Made by a program: the position numbers and the translations under genes. Source: Aequorivita xiaoshiensis (GTDB lineage Bacteria > Bacteroidota > Bacteroidia > Flavobacteriales > Flavobacteriaceae). Taken from it: DNA of 64,000 nucleotides. The DNA lies in NCBI RefSeq assembly GCF_022008395.1, contig NZ_JAIRBB010000008.1, positions 1 to 64,000 of the forward strand. The letters are read 5' to 3'. Shown piece after piece: positions 27,547 to 36,524 of the stretch; position 1 is the first letter of the stretch, and every line of letters begins with the position of its first letter. The notes beneath the pieces are model-generated. The model was not told the DNA's origin and made no database searches. It was given only the letters and a program-made list of their open reading frames with translations.

Positions 27547-28152
27547 TTAATTGTCCGATCCGAAGTCAAAATTAACCTCAGGAGCGCTGTCGGTTCCTTC
27601 GTCTGCTTTAAAGTAGGCTTTTTCATTGAAACCTAAGATGCCAGCAAATATTTTAGTAGGAAACTGTTTTACTTCAGTATTAAAAATCCTTGCTTGTTCA
27701 TTAAATCTATTACGCTCTACGTTAATTCTGTTTTCTGTACGTTCCAATTCGTTAATTAACTCCTTAAAGTTTTCGTTTGCCTTTAAGTCTGGATAGCGTT
27801 CAAAAACGGCTAATAAACGTGAAAGTGCAGAAGTAAGCCCTTGTTGAGCCTGTTGGAACTGTGCTAACTGTTCAGGTGTAACGTTAGATGGGTCGATGTT
27901 TATAGAAGTTGCTTTACTTCGTGCTTCTGTTACTTTAATCAAAGTTTCCTGCTCAAATTCGGCGTATCCTTTGGCAGTGTTTACGATGTTAGGAATAAGG
28001 TCTGCTCTTCGTTGGTATGAGCTCTCTACGTTAGACCATTGTGCAGTAGCTTTTTCGTCTAATACTACTAGTTTGTTATTTACTTTTGCTAAGTATAATC
28101 CAATCAATAGAATTCCACCAAGGATTATAATTATTGGTAACCATTTTTTCAT
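27547..28152 (-). CDS. LemA family protein
   Basis: The 201-residue product has one N-terminal membrane helix (LPIIIILGGILLIGLYLAKV, about 4-23) and the helical LemA domain, with VDEKATAQWSNVESSYQRRADLIPNIV-type residues at about 32-58 and a later ERYPDLKANENF motif. LemA proteins are anchored with most of the chain outside the cytoplasm. The role is unknown. It lies about 100 bp upstream of the TPM genes and just after the MerR gene. Confidence 0.92.
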   Translation of the reverse strand: MKKWLPIIIILGGILLIGLYLAKVNNKLVVLDEKATAQWSNVESSYQRRADLIPNIVNTAKGYAEFEQETLIKVTEARSKATSINIDPSNVTPEQLAQFQQAQQGLTSALSRLLAVFERYPDLKANENFKELINELERTENRINVERNRFNEQARIFNTEVKQFPTKIFAGILGFNEKAYFKADEGTDSAPEVNFDFGSDN

Positions 28153-28166
28153 AATGAAGTTGATTT

Positions 28167-28496
28167 TTAGAGTTGTTCTTTAATTTTAATTAGTTCTGCT
28201 TTTACCGATTCCAATTTGCGAATAATTTCAAATTGGTCTAGTGTTTTCTTTTTATTTTCTTTTAAATGAATTTTTGCACCCTCCAAAGTAAATCCGCGCT
28301 CTTTAACCAAATGATAGATAAGTTCAAGATTCTTGATGTCTTCTTGTGTAAACTTTCTATTTCCTTTGGCGTTTTTTTTTGGTTTTAAAACGTCAAATTC
28401 CTTTTCCCAAAACCGTATTAATGATGTGTTCACATCAAAAGCTTTGGCAACTTCGCCAATGCCGTAATACATTTTTTCTGGGAGGTCTATGTGCAT
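28167..28496 (-). CDS. MerR family transcriptional regulator
   Basis: The 109-residue product has the winged HTH of MerR proteins at residues ~9-75 (YGIGEVAKAFDVNTSLIRFW, then KNAKGNRKFTQEDI), followed by a short helix. It lacks a long effector or metal domain, so it is a short form. It may regulate this unit. The neighbour order M23 peptidase, MerR, LemA, TPM, TPM on one strand suggests a conserved envelope-linked unit. Confidence 0.88.
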   Translation of the reverse strand: MHIDLPEKMYYGIGEVAKAFDVNTSLIRFWEKEFDVLKPKKNAKGNRKFTQEDIKNLELIYHLVKERGFTLEGAKIHLKENKKKTLDQFEIIRKLESVKAELIKIKEQL

Positions 28497-28544
28497 TATT
28501 TAATTTAAGAGTTAATAATGTTTTAAGTTGTATACTGGGCTAGA

Positions 28545-29522
28545 TTAATCGAGAGACTGGTTTTCTTCTTGTGATTTTCTCAAGATGTCAGCAAATTCTT
28601 CCGCAGTTAAACTTCCATAATAGAAGTTTATTGGGTTAATGCGTTCGCCGTCTTTAAACACCTCATAATGGCAGTGTGGAGCCTGACTTCTACCAGTACT
28701 TCCAACAAATCCGATGATATCACCACGTTGCACTTTTTGCCCAACTTTCACATTGTATTTATATAAGTGCGCATAAAGGCTTTCATATCCATAGCCGTGA
28801 TCTATAACTACATGATTTCCATATCCACTCGCTCTGTTATCGGCACGTACAATTTTTCCATTTCCTGTTGCGTAAATTGGAGTTCCCCTTGGTGCGGTGA
28901 AATCCATGCCATAATGAAATTTACGAGCTTTTGTAAATGGGTCTGTTCTATAGCCATATCCAGAGGCCATTCTCGTTAAATCTTTGTTTTTAACCGGCTG
29001 AATTGCTGGAATTGCCTCTAATAACTTTTCTTTTTCTTCAGCCAATTTAGCTATCTCATCTAAGGATTTAGATTGGATGACGATTTGTTTTGTCAAAATA
29101 TCTAAATTGCGTGTAGAGTTTATGATTAGTTTAGAATTATCAAAACCTTCTAAATCTTTATATCGGTTTATTCCTCCAAAACCTGCTTTACGCTGTTCCT
29201 CTGGGATAGGGTTCGCTTCAAAATATATACGGTACAAATTGTTATCTCTTTCTTCCACCTCAGATAAAACAGCTTGTGCTTGCTCCATTCTTCTGTTTAA
29301 AAGCTCAAACTGCAATTGCATATTTTGAAGCTCGCGTTGTAAGGATAACTCTTTAGGAGTTTGAACCGAGGGAAGGTTTAGGTAAATGATGAGAAGTATA
29401 AAACCACTCAAAAACATCCCTAGAATACTTAAGGCGAAGATTTTTATTTTTCTCCCTTTTTTCTTCTCTATTTTTTTATACGAAAGTGTTTCGCTATCGT
29501 AATAATATTTAACCTTAGACAT
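28545..29522 (-). CDS. M23 family (LytM-type) peptidase
   Basis: The 325-residue product has a basic cytoplasmic start, a membrane helix at about 27-48, a coiled coil at ~58-100 (QRELQNMQLQFELLNRRMEQ) and a C-terminal M23 domain. The domain has zinc ligands in HYGMDFTAPRG (HxxxD) and QAPHCHYEVF (HxH). It should cut, or help position cuts in, peptidoglycan from the inner membrane. Both zinc motifs look intact, so activity is likely. Divergent from alaS. Confidence 0.93.
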   Translation of the reverse strand: MSKVKYYYDSETLSYKKIEKKKGRKIKIFALSILGMFLSGFILLIIYLNLPSVQTPKELSLQRELQNMQLQFELLNRRMEQAQAVLSEVEERDNNLYRIYFEANPIPEEQRKAGFGGINRYKDLEGFDNSKLIINSTRNLDILTKQIVIQSKSLDEIAKLAEEKEKLLEAIPAIQPVKNKDLTRMASGYGYRTDPFTKARKFHYGMDFTAPRGTPIYATGNGKIVRADNRASGYGNHVVIDHGYGYESLYAHLYKYNVKVGQKVQRGDIIGFVGSTGRSQAPHCHYEVFKDGERINPINFYYGSLTAEEFADILRKSQEENQSLD

Positions 29523-29537
29523 GCGTTAAAAAATTGC

Positions 29538-29545
29538 TATTTTTG
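29538..29545 (+). promoter_or_regulatory. TAnnTTTG element on the plus strand, far upstream of alaS
   Basis: TATTTTTG is an exact match, but 189 nt from the alaS ATG. It is immediately followed by a GC-rich hairpin (29546-29564). It could drive a long leader for alaS or be chance. Confidence 0.35.
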
Positions 29546-29564
29546 CGCGTTGATTATCAGCGCG
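29546..29564. promoter_or_regulatory. GC-rich short hairpin in the M23/alaS intergenic region
   Basis: CGCGTTGA / TCAGCGCG (29546-29553, 29557-29564) pair over 8 bp with one G-T wobble around a 3-nt loop. It stands out in an AT-rich region and would lie in the 5' UTR of either divergent transcript. Confidence 0.4.
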
Positions 29565-29584
29565 AAGTAAAGGTAACGTTTTTA

Positions 29585-29592
29585 CAAATATA
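29585..29592 (-). promoter_or_regulatory. Candidate -7 element for the M23 peptidase gene
   Basis: CAAATATA on the plus strand reads TATATTTG on the minus strand, an exact match, 62 nt before the M23 ATG. Confidence 0.5.
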
Positions 29593-29734
29593 GAAATTGT
29601 TTGCTAGTGCGCCTAACCAATAATTTTAGCATAATTTTATAATAAATTGAAACATCTTATCTGAAATCTTAAGATAATTAAAAAGTTTAGACCCAGGATG
29701 AGACAAGACCTTCAGAATTAAATAAAAACAAAAC

Positions 29735-32347
29735 ATGAAGTCAAAGGAAATACGTTCCAAATTTTTAGAGTTTTTCAAGTCGAAAGAACACCTTGTAGTT
29801 CCATCGGCACCAATGGTTGTGAAAAACGATCCAACGTTAATGTTTATTAATAGTGGGATGGCCCCATTTAAAGAATATTTTTTAGGCAATGGTAAGCCAA
29901 AGAGTAACCGTATTTCTGATACTCAAAAATGTCTTCGCGTAAGTGGAAAACACAATGATCTTGAAGAAGTAGGGATGGATACTTATCATCATACTATGTT
30001 CGAGATGTTGGGGAACTGGAGTTTTGGAGATTACTTTAAAAAAGAAGCAATCGAATGGGCCTGGGAACTCTTAACCGAAGTTTATAAAATAGACAAAGAT
30101 ATTCTTTACGTAACGATTTTTGAAGGTGATAAAAACGAAGGTCTAGAGCGCGATACTGAAGCTTATAATCTTTGGAAACAGTTTGTTCCTGAAGATCGAA
30201 TTCTCAATGGAAACAAAAAGGATAACTTCTGGGAAATGGGAGATCAAGGACCTTGCGGACCTTGTAGCGAGATTCACGTAGATATTCGATCTGCGGAAGA
30301 AAAGGCAAAAATTTCAGGAAAAGATTTAGTAAACCAAGATCACCCACAAGTTGTTGAGGTTTGGAATTTGGTTTTTATGCAATTCAATAGAAAAGCAAAT
30401 GGAAGCCTTGAAAAATTAGCTGCGCAACACGTCGACACTGGAATGGGCTTCGAACGATTATGTACGGTTTTACAAAATAAAACTAGTAATTACGATACAG
30501 ATGTATTTACTCCGCTAATTCGTGAAATTGAAGCTATAACTGAAACTAAGTACGGGAAAGATGAGAAAATAGATATCGCAATTCGCGTAATTGCAGACCA
30601 CGTTCGTGCCGTTGCATTTTCTATTGCAGATGGGCAGTTGCCAAGCAATACTGGTGCTGGTTATGTAATACGAAGAATTTTAAGAAGAGCAATCCGTTAT
30701 GGTTTTACCTTCCTAGATAAAAAAGAACCGTTTATTTATAAGTTGGTGGCTACACTAACAGATCAAATGGGAGAAGCTTTCCCAGAACTTGTTTCTGAGA
30801 AAAACTTAATGACCAATGTTATTCGCGAGGAAGAACAATCGTTTTTAAGAACATTAGATCAAGGGCTAGTTTTACTCGAAAATATAATTGAATCGACAGA
30901 TTCTAAAGAGATTTCTGGTAAAAAAGCTTTCGAACTTTATGATACTTTCGGATTCCCGATAGATTTAACCGCGCTTATTTTACGTGAAAGAGGATATTCC
31001 TTAAACGAAGAAGAATTTAATGCAGAGCTTCAACAACAAAAAGATCGTTCTCGTGCTGCAACTAAAGTTGAAACTGGCGATTGGATTGTTTTAGAAGAAG
31101 ATGAAGTTGAAGAGTTTGTAGGCTACGATACCTTAAAAACGCAAGTAAGAATTACACGATATCGCAAAGTAGAAAGCAAGAAGGATGGCGAAATGTATCA
31201 GCTTGTTTTCAACCTAACACCATTTTATCCTGAAGGAGGAGGGCAAGTAGGTGATAAAGGATATTTAAAAGCTGCAGATGGTGGTGTAACTTATATCGTA
31301 GATACTAAAAAGGAGAATAATTTAATTATACATTTCTCTAAAACACTACCGCGTAATATAGAAGATCCATTTTTGGCCGTTGTGGATGAGAAACAACGCT
31401 TTAGAACTGCTTCCAACCATACAGCAACACACTTACTTCATCAAGGATTAAGAAATATATTAGGCGATCATATTGCTCAAAAAGGAAGTATGGTTCACAG
31501 CCGAAATTTGCGATTTGACTTCTCACACTTTTCGAAAGTGACAGCTGAAGAGTTAAAGCAGGTTGAAGATTTTGTAAATGCTAGAATTCGTGAAGGAATT
31601 GCTTTAGAAGAAAGAAGAAATATTCCTTACCAACAAGCTATAGACGAGGGTGCAATTGCACTTTTTGGAGAGAAATACGGCGATGCTGTTCGCGCAATTA
31701 AGTTTGGAAAATCGATGGAACTTTGTGGGGGTACTCACGTTGGGAACACCAATGATATTTGGCATTTTATTATTACTTCAGAAGGGGCTGTTGCTTCTGG
31801 AATTAGAAGGATAGAAGCTATTACTGGCGATGCTGCAAAGCAATATTTTATTGATAGAAGTGAATCGTTTGCATCACTTCAAAAAGCGCTGAATAACGCT
31901 AAAGATCCAGTGAAGGCCGTAGAGAACTTACAAGAAGAAAACAGCAATTTGCAAAAACAGATTCAGCAGTTGTTGAAAGACAAAGCAAAGAATTTAAAAG
32001 GCGATTTAAAAGCTGAAATAAAAGAAGTAAATGGCATCAACTTCCTTGCGAAAAAGATAGATTTGGATGCAGGCGGAATGAAAGATTTGGCTTTTGAAAT
32101 GGGCGGAGAGTCTGAAAATTTATTTTTAGTATTTGGTGCAGAAAATGACGGAAAAGCATTGCTGGCTTGCTATATTTCAAAAGAATTAGCTCGAGAAAGA
32201 GATTTGAATGCTGGTAAGATTGTTCGAGAGCTTGGAAAATTCATCCAAGGAGGCGGGGGTGGCCAAGCATTCTTTGCAACTGCAGGAGGTAAAAATCCAG
32301 CTGGAATTGGTGAGGCTTTAGAAAAGGCTACAGATTATCTGAAGTAA
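29735..32347 (+). CDS. alaS: Alanyl-tRNA synthetase
   Basis: This enzyme charges tRNA-Ala. The 870-residue product has the class II catalytic core with [19 protein letters not shown] and [15 protein letters not shown] near the start. The editing domain has the zinc ligands [11 protein letters not shown] (HxxxH) and CGGTHVGNT. The C-terminal C-Ala region ends at [20 protein letters not shown]. Length is standard. The leader of ~190 nt upstream contains no gene. Confidence 0.97.
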   Translation: MKSKEIRSKFLEFFKSKEHLVVPSAPMVVKNDPTLMFINSGMAPFKEYFLGNGKPKSNRISDTQKCLRVSGKHNDLEEVGMDTYHHTMFEMLGNWSFGDYFKKEAIEWAWELLTEVYKIDKDILYVTIFEGDKNEGLERDTEAYNLWKQFVPEDRILNGNKKDNFWEMGDQGPCGPCSEIHVDIRSAEEKAKISGKDLVNQDHPQVVEVWNLVFMQFNRKANGSLEKLAAQHVDTGMGFERLCTVLQNKTSNYDTDVFTPLIREIEAITETKYGKDEKIDIAIRVIADHVRAVAFSIADGQLPSNTGAGYVIRRILRRAIRYGFTFLDKKEPFIYKLVATLTDQMGEAFPELVSEKNLMTNVIREEEQSFLRTLDQGLVLLENIIESTDSKEISGKKAFELYDTFGFPIDLTALILRERGYSLNEEEFNAELQQQKDRSRAATKVETGDWIVLEEDEVEEFVGYDTLKTQVRITRYRKVESKKDGEMYQLVFNLTPFYPEGGGQVGDKGYLKAADGGVTYIVDTKKENNLIIHFSKTLPRNIEDPFLAVVDEKQRFRTASNHTATHLLHQGLRNILGDHIAQKGSMVHSRNLRFDFSHFSKVTAEELKQVEDFVNARIREGIALEERRNIPYQQAIDEGAIALFGEKYGDAVRAIKFGKSMELCGGTHVGNTNDIWHFIITSEGAVASGIRRIEAITGDAAKQYFIDRSESFASLQKALNNAKDPVKAVENLQEENSNLQKQIQQLLKDKAKNLKGDLKAEIKEVNGINFLAKKIDLDAGGMKDLAFEMGGESENLFLVFGAENDGKALLACYISKELARERDLNAGKIVRELGKFIQGGGGGQAFFATAGGKNPAGIGEALEKATDYLK

Positions 32348-32355
32348 TATAATCA

Positions 32356-32406
32356 CTTTGCATGCTCTGCGTCTCTGCAGTAAATTTATACAGCAAAGAC
32401 GCAAAG
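32356..32406. repeat. Degenerate intergenic palindrome
   Basis: Arms CTTTGC / GCAAAG and inner arms GCGTCT / AGACGC face each other between alaS and the GSCFA gene. The right part, GCAAAGACGCAAAG, is a known style of dispersed short repeat in this phylum. No T-run follows, so it is not a good terminator. Confidence 0.45.
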
Positions 32407-32431
32407 TATGTGGAGGAGTTTTTAAAATATC

Positions 32432-33385
32432 ATGAAACTTCAAACCGAAATACCATTAACGCCCGAAACAAATCAGATAGATTATTCTTCAAAAATGCTG
32501 CTCTTAGGAAGCTGTTTTTCGGAAAACATTGGAGCGAAGTTCGACTATTTTAAATTTCAAAATATTCAAAATCCATTTGGAATAATATTCAATGTTGTTT
32601 CACTTGAGAAATTGGTGATGCGTGCCATTGAAAACAATCTTTTTTCTGAAGAAAATATATTTAATCACCATGGCATTTGGAAATGTTTTGAGGCCCATTC
32701 AGAGCTTAATTCAATAAATAAAAATCAGTTTTTAGAAGGGCTTAATGCATCGCTTAGAGTTTTGCGAGAAGCTTTATTTACCTCTACCCATATCATTTTT
32801 ACTTTAGGTACTACGTGGGTTTATAGAAGTATTGAAAGTAATGAGGTAATTGCAAACTGTCATAAACTTCCACAGAAAAACTTTAAAAAAGAACTTCTTT
32901 CGGTTGAAGAGACTACAAGAAGTCTTCAAAATTTACAAAATAAGATCTCAGAAGTAAATCCTCAAGCTATTGTATTATTTACTGTTTCTCCGGTAAGGCA
33001 TATTAAAGATGGCTTTGTTGAAAATACGATTAGTAAAGCACATTTAATTTCGGCCATTCACCAATCCTTATCAGCTCGAACGGAGTCGAGCAGCTTCTAC
33101 TTTCCATCTTTCGAAATTATGATGGATGAACTCCGTGACTACAGGTTTTACACTGAAGATATGCTTCACCCTAACAAAACCGCCATTGAAATTATCTGGC
33201 AGAAGTTTTCAAATGTTTGGATTTCTTCTAAAACACAATCCTTGCAAAGGGAAATAGCAGCGATACAAAGTGGACTACTTCACAAACCTTTCAACGCTGA
33301 AAGTGAGGAGCATCTTCTATTTTTGGAAAAGCTCAAACAGAAAATTTCTTCAGTTAAAGAGCTATTTCCTCACATCCATTTTTAA
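32432..33385 (+). CDS. GSCFA domain protein
   Basis: The 317-residue product has the naming motif LLGSCFSENIG at about 26-36, followed by NPFGIIFN, LGTTWVYR and VLFTVSPVRHIKDGF. It ends in a region containing DMLHPNKTAIEIIW. GSCFA proteins resemble SGNH/GDSL hydrolases, with the Ser in GSC-S and a C-terminal Asp-x-x-His (DMLHPN). The substrate is not known. A longer overlapping frame in another phase, starting at 32362, is spurious. Confidence 0.9.
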   Translation: MKLQTEIPLTPETNQIDYSSKMLLLGSCFSENIGAKFDYFKFQNIQNPFGIIFNVVSLEKLVMRAIENNLFSEENIFNHHGIWKCFEAHSELNSINKNQFLEGLNASLRVLREALFTSTHIIFTLGTTWVYRSIESNEVIANCHKLPQKNFKKELLSVEETTRSLQNLQNKISEVNPQAIVLFTVSPVRHIKDGFVENTISKAHLISAIHQSLSARTESSSFYFPSFEIMMDELRDYRFYTEDMLHPNKTAIEIIWQKFSNVWISSKTQSLQREIAAIQSGLLHKPFNAESEEHLLFLEKLKQKISSVKELFPHIHF

Positions 33386-33422
33386 AAATTTTACTATCTC
33401 GCGTCTTAATTCAAAATCTCAT

Positions 33423-33442
33423 TATACGTCAATTGCCTTATT
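33423..33442 (+). promoter_or_regulatory. Shared operator-like motif, site A (before the DUF6252 gene)
   Basis: Matches AATACGKCAAWTGCCYTATT at 19 of 20 positions. The first base of its core (33428) is 36 bp upstream of a -7-like CAATTTTG at 33464. A 22-bp block including it is repeated exactly at site B. Confidence 0.65.
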
Positions 33443-33518
33443 GATATGAATTTCTTTTAGATGCAATTTTGTTTTTATAATAATTAAACTTCCAAATAGG
33501 AAATTAAAACCGAAAATT

Positions 33519-34043
33519 ATGAAAACATTCAACAAGATTTTTTTAGTCTTAATGTCAGTGCTAGCATTAAGTTTAACCTCTTGCAGCAAGGACGACGATG
33601 GGGGGCAAGACCCAACGGGTGGAACAGGAACTTTTAAAGCCAAAGTAGATGGAGAATCTTTTAACTCCCTAAACGGAACTGTTGTCGGAGAGATTACTCA
33701 ATCTGGTCCAACTAAAGCTTTTGTCATTAGTGCAGGTACTTCCGACTCGGAAAATTTACAAATGGTAATCACAACTTTTGATGGGGTGGGAACCTACGAT
33801 CTAAATTTCACCAATATAGGTACGTATAGTTATTTGCCAGACCCAATTAACCCAGACCCTAATACGGTTGTCATTTATACTACTGGTAACGGGCAGCCTA
33901 CAAATGGCGAAATTAAAGTTTCAAGTTTTGAAAATAACATTGCTAAGGGGACCTTTAGTTTCACAGCCTACAATCTAGATAATCTATCGCAATCTGTTTC
34001 TGTTACAGAGGGCGAGTTTAACATTGAAATGACCGTAAACTAG
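33519..34043 (+). CDS. DUF6252-like lipoprotein
   Basis: The 174-residue product is a lipoprotein (lipobox LTSC, Cys22) with an acidic linker (SKDDDGGQDPTGG) and a small beta-rich domain beginning FKAKVDGESFNS and ending EGEFNIEMTVN. This pattern fits the DUF6252 group, a Bacteroidota-specific surface or periplasmic domain without a known function. It carries site A of the shared motif upstream and a good terminator downstream, so it forms its own unit, probably under the neighbouring response regulator. Confidence 0.75.
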   Translation: MKTFNKIFLVLMSVLALSLTSCSKDDDGGQDPTGGTGTFKAKVDGESFNSLNGTVVGEITQSGPTKAFVISAGTSDSENLQMVITTFDGVGTYDLNFTNIGTYSYLPDPINPDPNTVVIYTTGNGQPTNGEIKVSSFENNIAKGTFSFTAYNLDNLSQSVSVTEGEFNIEMTVN

Positions 34044-34069
34044 GGTGTTATAGAGCATATTATCAGATT

Positions 34070-34109
34070 AAACCGATTTCAAGACGCAGGTTTTGTATTC
34101 GGTTTTTTT
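34070..34109 (+). terminator. Intrinsic terminator of the DUF6252 lipoprotein gene
   Basis: The stem AAACCGA / TCGGTTT (34070-34076, 34099-34105) is followed by a run of seven T (34103-34109). Confidence 0.75.
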
Positions 34110-34160
34110 ATTAAACTACTTGCGCTGGATAACGTACTCTATAATTATTTCTTACTTAGT

Positions 34161-34180
34161 AATACGTCAATTGCCTTATT
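34161..34180 (+). promoter_or_regulatory. Shared operator-like motif, site B (before the beta-propeller gene)
   Basis: Full match to AATACGKCAAWTGCCYTATT. Its core start (34166) lies 36 bp before a -7-like CATATTTG at 34202, and 56 nt separate the motif's 3' end from the ATG. Confidence 0.7.
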
Positions 34181-34235
34181 GATTTTACCCTCAGACGTGA
34201 TCATATTTGAATCATAAACTAATAACCAAAATATT

Positions 34236-36104
34236 ATGAAGACCTCAAGAAAATGTTACATGCTTTATGCCATTTTGTTCTTAACGTTAAACACTGGTAT
34301 TGCGCAAAGGGCGGAGCAACCTGATTTTAGATATGATACAGGTGCCAAGATAAATGATATGATATTAACTCAAGGAGGAACAATGGTTGTTGCTACTAAT
34401 AATGGTTTAGTGGGGATTAAGCCAGGTAGCAACCAACTGTTGTTTAATTTTACCGAATACGGACGTGTAAAACCCGAGGAACTTACTTTTGTGCCAAATG
34501 CGCCATACGTTATAGTTGCGCAAGGTGGGTTCGCTAATTTAACTGCAAAGAAATCAGTTATCGATTATATGTCTGGACAAGTACTTTTTAATACCGAAAG
34601 TAATGGTTGGAAAGTTGCTTATAGTTGTGAAGTGAAAATGCCACAGAACAAATTAGTGGTTACAGGGCAACGCCGATCAGATGAAAAATATGCAACTGCT
34701 GTGGCTGTTTATGATTTAAATAGTGGAAAGGAGGATTATCGTTTTAATCTCGGTGAACCTGGAAAAGTTTCTGTGGGTGCAGGAATGCAACCGAGCGGAT
34801 CTGTTTTATTGTTGAAAGATTACCTTATTGTTCCAACAACTAAAGGGTTATTGGCAAAAAAAGCACAGACAGGTGAAACTCTTTGGCAGAATGATATGAA
34901 GAATATAAATTGGATGGTAGCTGATGCTGCTGAGAACGAAATATATGCATTCGAAAGTGTAAATCAGGGTAAAAACACCCGAATTCATAAGGTGGGTGTA
35001 AATGGAACAGAACTTTGGAAAGATGATCATAAGGTAAAGGGGCAAGTAGTAAATTTTGAAATCCTACCAAACGGAATAGCAGTAGTTAGCAATCAAAGTG
35101 ACGGGGGGAATAACAGCATATTTGCAACGAAAAACGAATCCAATATTGCATTTTTAAGTGCTGTAAATGGGGAAGATCTTTGGGATAAAGCACCCAAAAC
35201 CAAAGGCTATGTACAGCACTTTTATGTAATGGAAGACGGTATTCTCTTCGGAATTTACCAAGGGGGTATCAATAAGATTTCATTTGATGGAGAAACGCTT
35301 TTTAAAAAACCATTAAAGACGGGAGAAAATATTTTAACTATGGCGCATACCCCACAGGGCTTGATCTATATTACTTCGGAAGACGCCAATATTGTAAATC
35401 TGGAAAATGGTGAGCAGGTTTGGCAAAAACCGCTTAAATATAAAAGAGCAGGAGCGGTAAGTTCAACTCTCGACAAAAGGAACAATCGCTATTTAATTAG
35501 CGCAGATGAAACTTTGTACGCTGTAGATGCAACCTCTGGTGATGTTAGCATTTTGGTCGAAACTAATTTTGAAGGCAAGGAAGATCCTTCACACGTTGAG
35601 ATTCGTGATGGCGGTATTTTATTAACCAGCGATCAAAATATGCAATTAGTAGATTGGGATGGCGAAAAGCAATGGCACGAATATTATCGCGCACCTGGTA
35701 AAAGTGCCATGGGTGCAGTTTTAGCTGGGGTTGCAGCCGTAGCTACGGCTACGACGGCTGTAGCTGCTGCAAATTCGTCCATGCAGAACAAGCTTGCAGG
35801 ATATGATGAAAAATCTGAAAGCGATGCAAGATTGGCAGGAGCAATGGCTGCTGCAAGTGGCGCTTCGGTTGCAGAAATGTTGAAACGGTTTAAAGCTACC
35901 GCTGCAACCAGAAACGACCAATTTATACTTACTAAACTTGACGATGGTGTTGGCTTGGTGAAAGTTAATAGAGATACTGGTGCTAAAGAAAAAGAAATTG
36001 TATTAAAGGATAAGCAGCCGGAATATATAGTGGATGAAATAGGTGGTTTGCTGTATTATAAAGCAGATAATAATTCAATTTTCGCATACGATCTTAAAAA
36101 GTAA
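34236..36104 (+). CDS. PQQ-like beta-propeller repeat protein, secreted
   Basis: The 622-residue product has a signal peptide (MKTSRKCYMLYAILFLTLNT, cleavage near GIAQ) and repeated blades such as GETLWQNDMKN, GTELWKDDHK, GEDLWDKAPK and GEQVWQKPLK. These are the tryptophan-docking repeats of PQQ-like propellers. No quinoprotein active-site residues are evident, so it is probably a binding or scaffold protein in the periplasm. About residues 492-560 form an unusual Ala-rich insert (GAVLAGVAAVATATTAV ... KRFKATAATRND) that breaks the repeat pattern. It lies between two motif sites and next to the sensor kinase, so it may belong to the same regulon. Confidence 0.82.
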   Translation: MKTSRKCYMLYAILFLTLNTGIAQRAEQPDFRYDTGAKINDMILTQGGTMVVATNNGLVGIKPGSNQLLFNFTEYGRVKPEELTFVPNAPYVIVAQGGFANLTAKKSVIDYMSGQVLFNTESNGWKVAYSCEVKMPQNKLVVTGQRRSDEKYATAVAVYDLNSGKEDYRFNLGEPGKVSVGAGMQPSGSVLLLKDYLIVPTTKGLLAKKAQTGETLWQNDMKNINWMVADAAENEIYAFESVNQGKNTRIHKVGVNGTELWKDDHKVKGQVVNFEILPNGIAVVSNQSDGGNNSIFATKNESNIAFLSAVNGEDLWDKAPKTKGYVQHFYVMEDGILFGIYQGGINKISFDGETLFKKPLKTGENILTMAHTPQGLIYITSEDANIVNLENGEQVWQKPLKYKRAGAVSSTLDKRNNRYLISADETLYAVDATSGDVSILVETNFEGKEDPSHVEIRDGGILLTSDQNMQLVDWDGEKQWHEYYRAPGKSAMGAVLAGVAAVATATTAVAAANSSMQNKLAGYDEKSESDARLAGAMAAASGASVAEMLKRFKATAATRNDQFILTKLDDGVGLVKVNRDTGAKEKEIVLKDKQPEYIVDEIGGLLYYKADNNSIFAYDLKK

Positions 36105-36161
36105 ACGGAATCAAAAACTTTTTTTAACCACGGACGAGGTGAGGAGCGTTCAAGGTTTTGA

Positions 36162-36185
36162 AACCCCATGGGAATCCATGGGGTT
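36162..36185 (+). terminator. Hairpin after the beta-propeller gene
   Basis: A perfect 10-bp stem AACCCCATGG / CCATGGGGTT (36162-36171, 36176-36185) with a GAAT loop is strong and G/C-rich. It is followed only by TAAATTATTTT, so termination is plausible but not certain. Confidence 0.5.
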
Positions 36186-36205
36186 AAATTATTTTGAACA
36201 TGGCA

Positions 36206-36225
36206 AATAAGGCAGATGCCCTATA
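36206..36225 (+). promoter_or_regulatory. Shared operator-like motif, site C (before the sensor kinase unit)
   Basis: Matches AATACGKCAAWTGCCYTATT at 17 of 20 positions. Its core (GGCAGATGCC, 36211-36220) lies 36 bp before TATCTTTA at 36247. An ATG at 36216 lies inside the motif and is therefore unlikely as a start. Confidence 0.6.
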
Positions 36226-36269
36226 CGTTTGATTCAAAAGAAGATATATCTTTATTTATTAAAAGTCCT

Positions 36270-36524
36270 ATGGAAATAGATTTTACAATTCTTTTTATTG
36301 CCATTCTTACCCTAATTATTTCAGGAATGTTATGGTGGCACTATATTGTTCGCAAAATGGCTATGCAAATACATTCACAAATTAAGGAGAAAATAAATAT
36401 AGCTATTAAGCAACATAGTAACCAACTTGATTTTCGGGCAAAAAAATTGGATAATTATAATTTTTTAATTCATAATTTAGAGCAGGCTTTAATTATTCAG
36501 CCCGAAATAACTTTAAAAATATGA
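36270..36524 (+). CDS. Small membrane protein before the sensor kinase
   Basis: The 84-residue product, counted from the ATG at 36270, has one N-terminal helix (ILFIAILTLIISGMLWWHYI) and a charged, helical C-terminal half (IHSQIKEKINIAIKQHSNQL) that may form a coiled coil. The family is not recognised. An in-frame ATG at 36216 would place the start inside the motif, so I use 36270. Its TGA overlaps the ATG of the kinase by 4 nt (ATGA), so the two are coupled. It could be an accessory of the sensor. Confidence 0.6.
   Translation: MEIDFTILFIAILTLIISGMLWWHYIVRKMAMQIHSQIKEKINIAIKQHSNQLDFRAKKLDNYNFLIHNLEQALIIQPEITLKI

Noticed and set aside
32362-32553. 63-residue frame after alaS
   Set aside because: It overlaps the GSCFA gene start in another phase and consists largely of palindrome translation.
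36216-36269. Upstream start of the small membrane protein gene
   Set aside because: The ATG lies inside the shared motif and before the -7-like element, so it would not be on the transcript.
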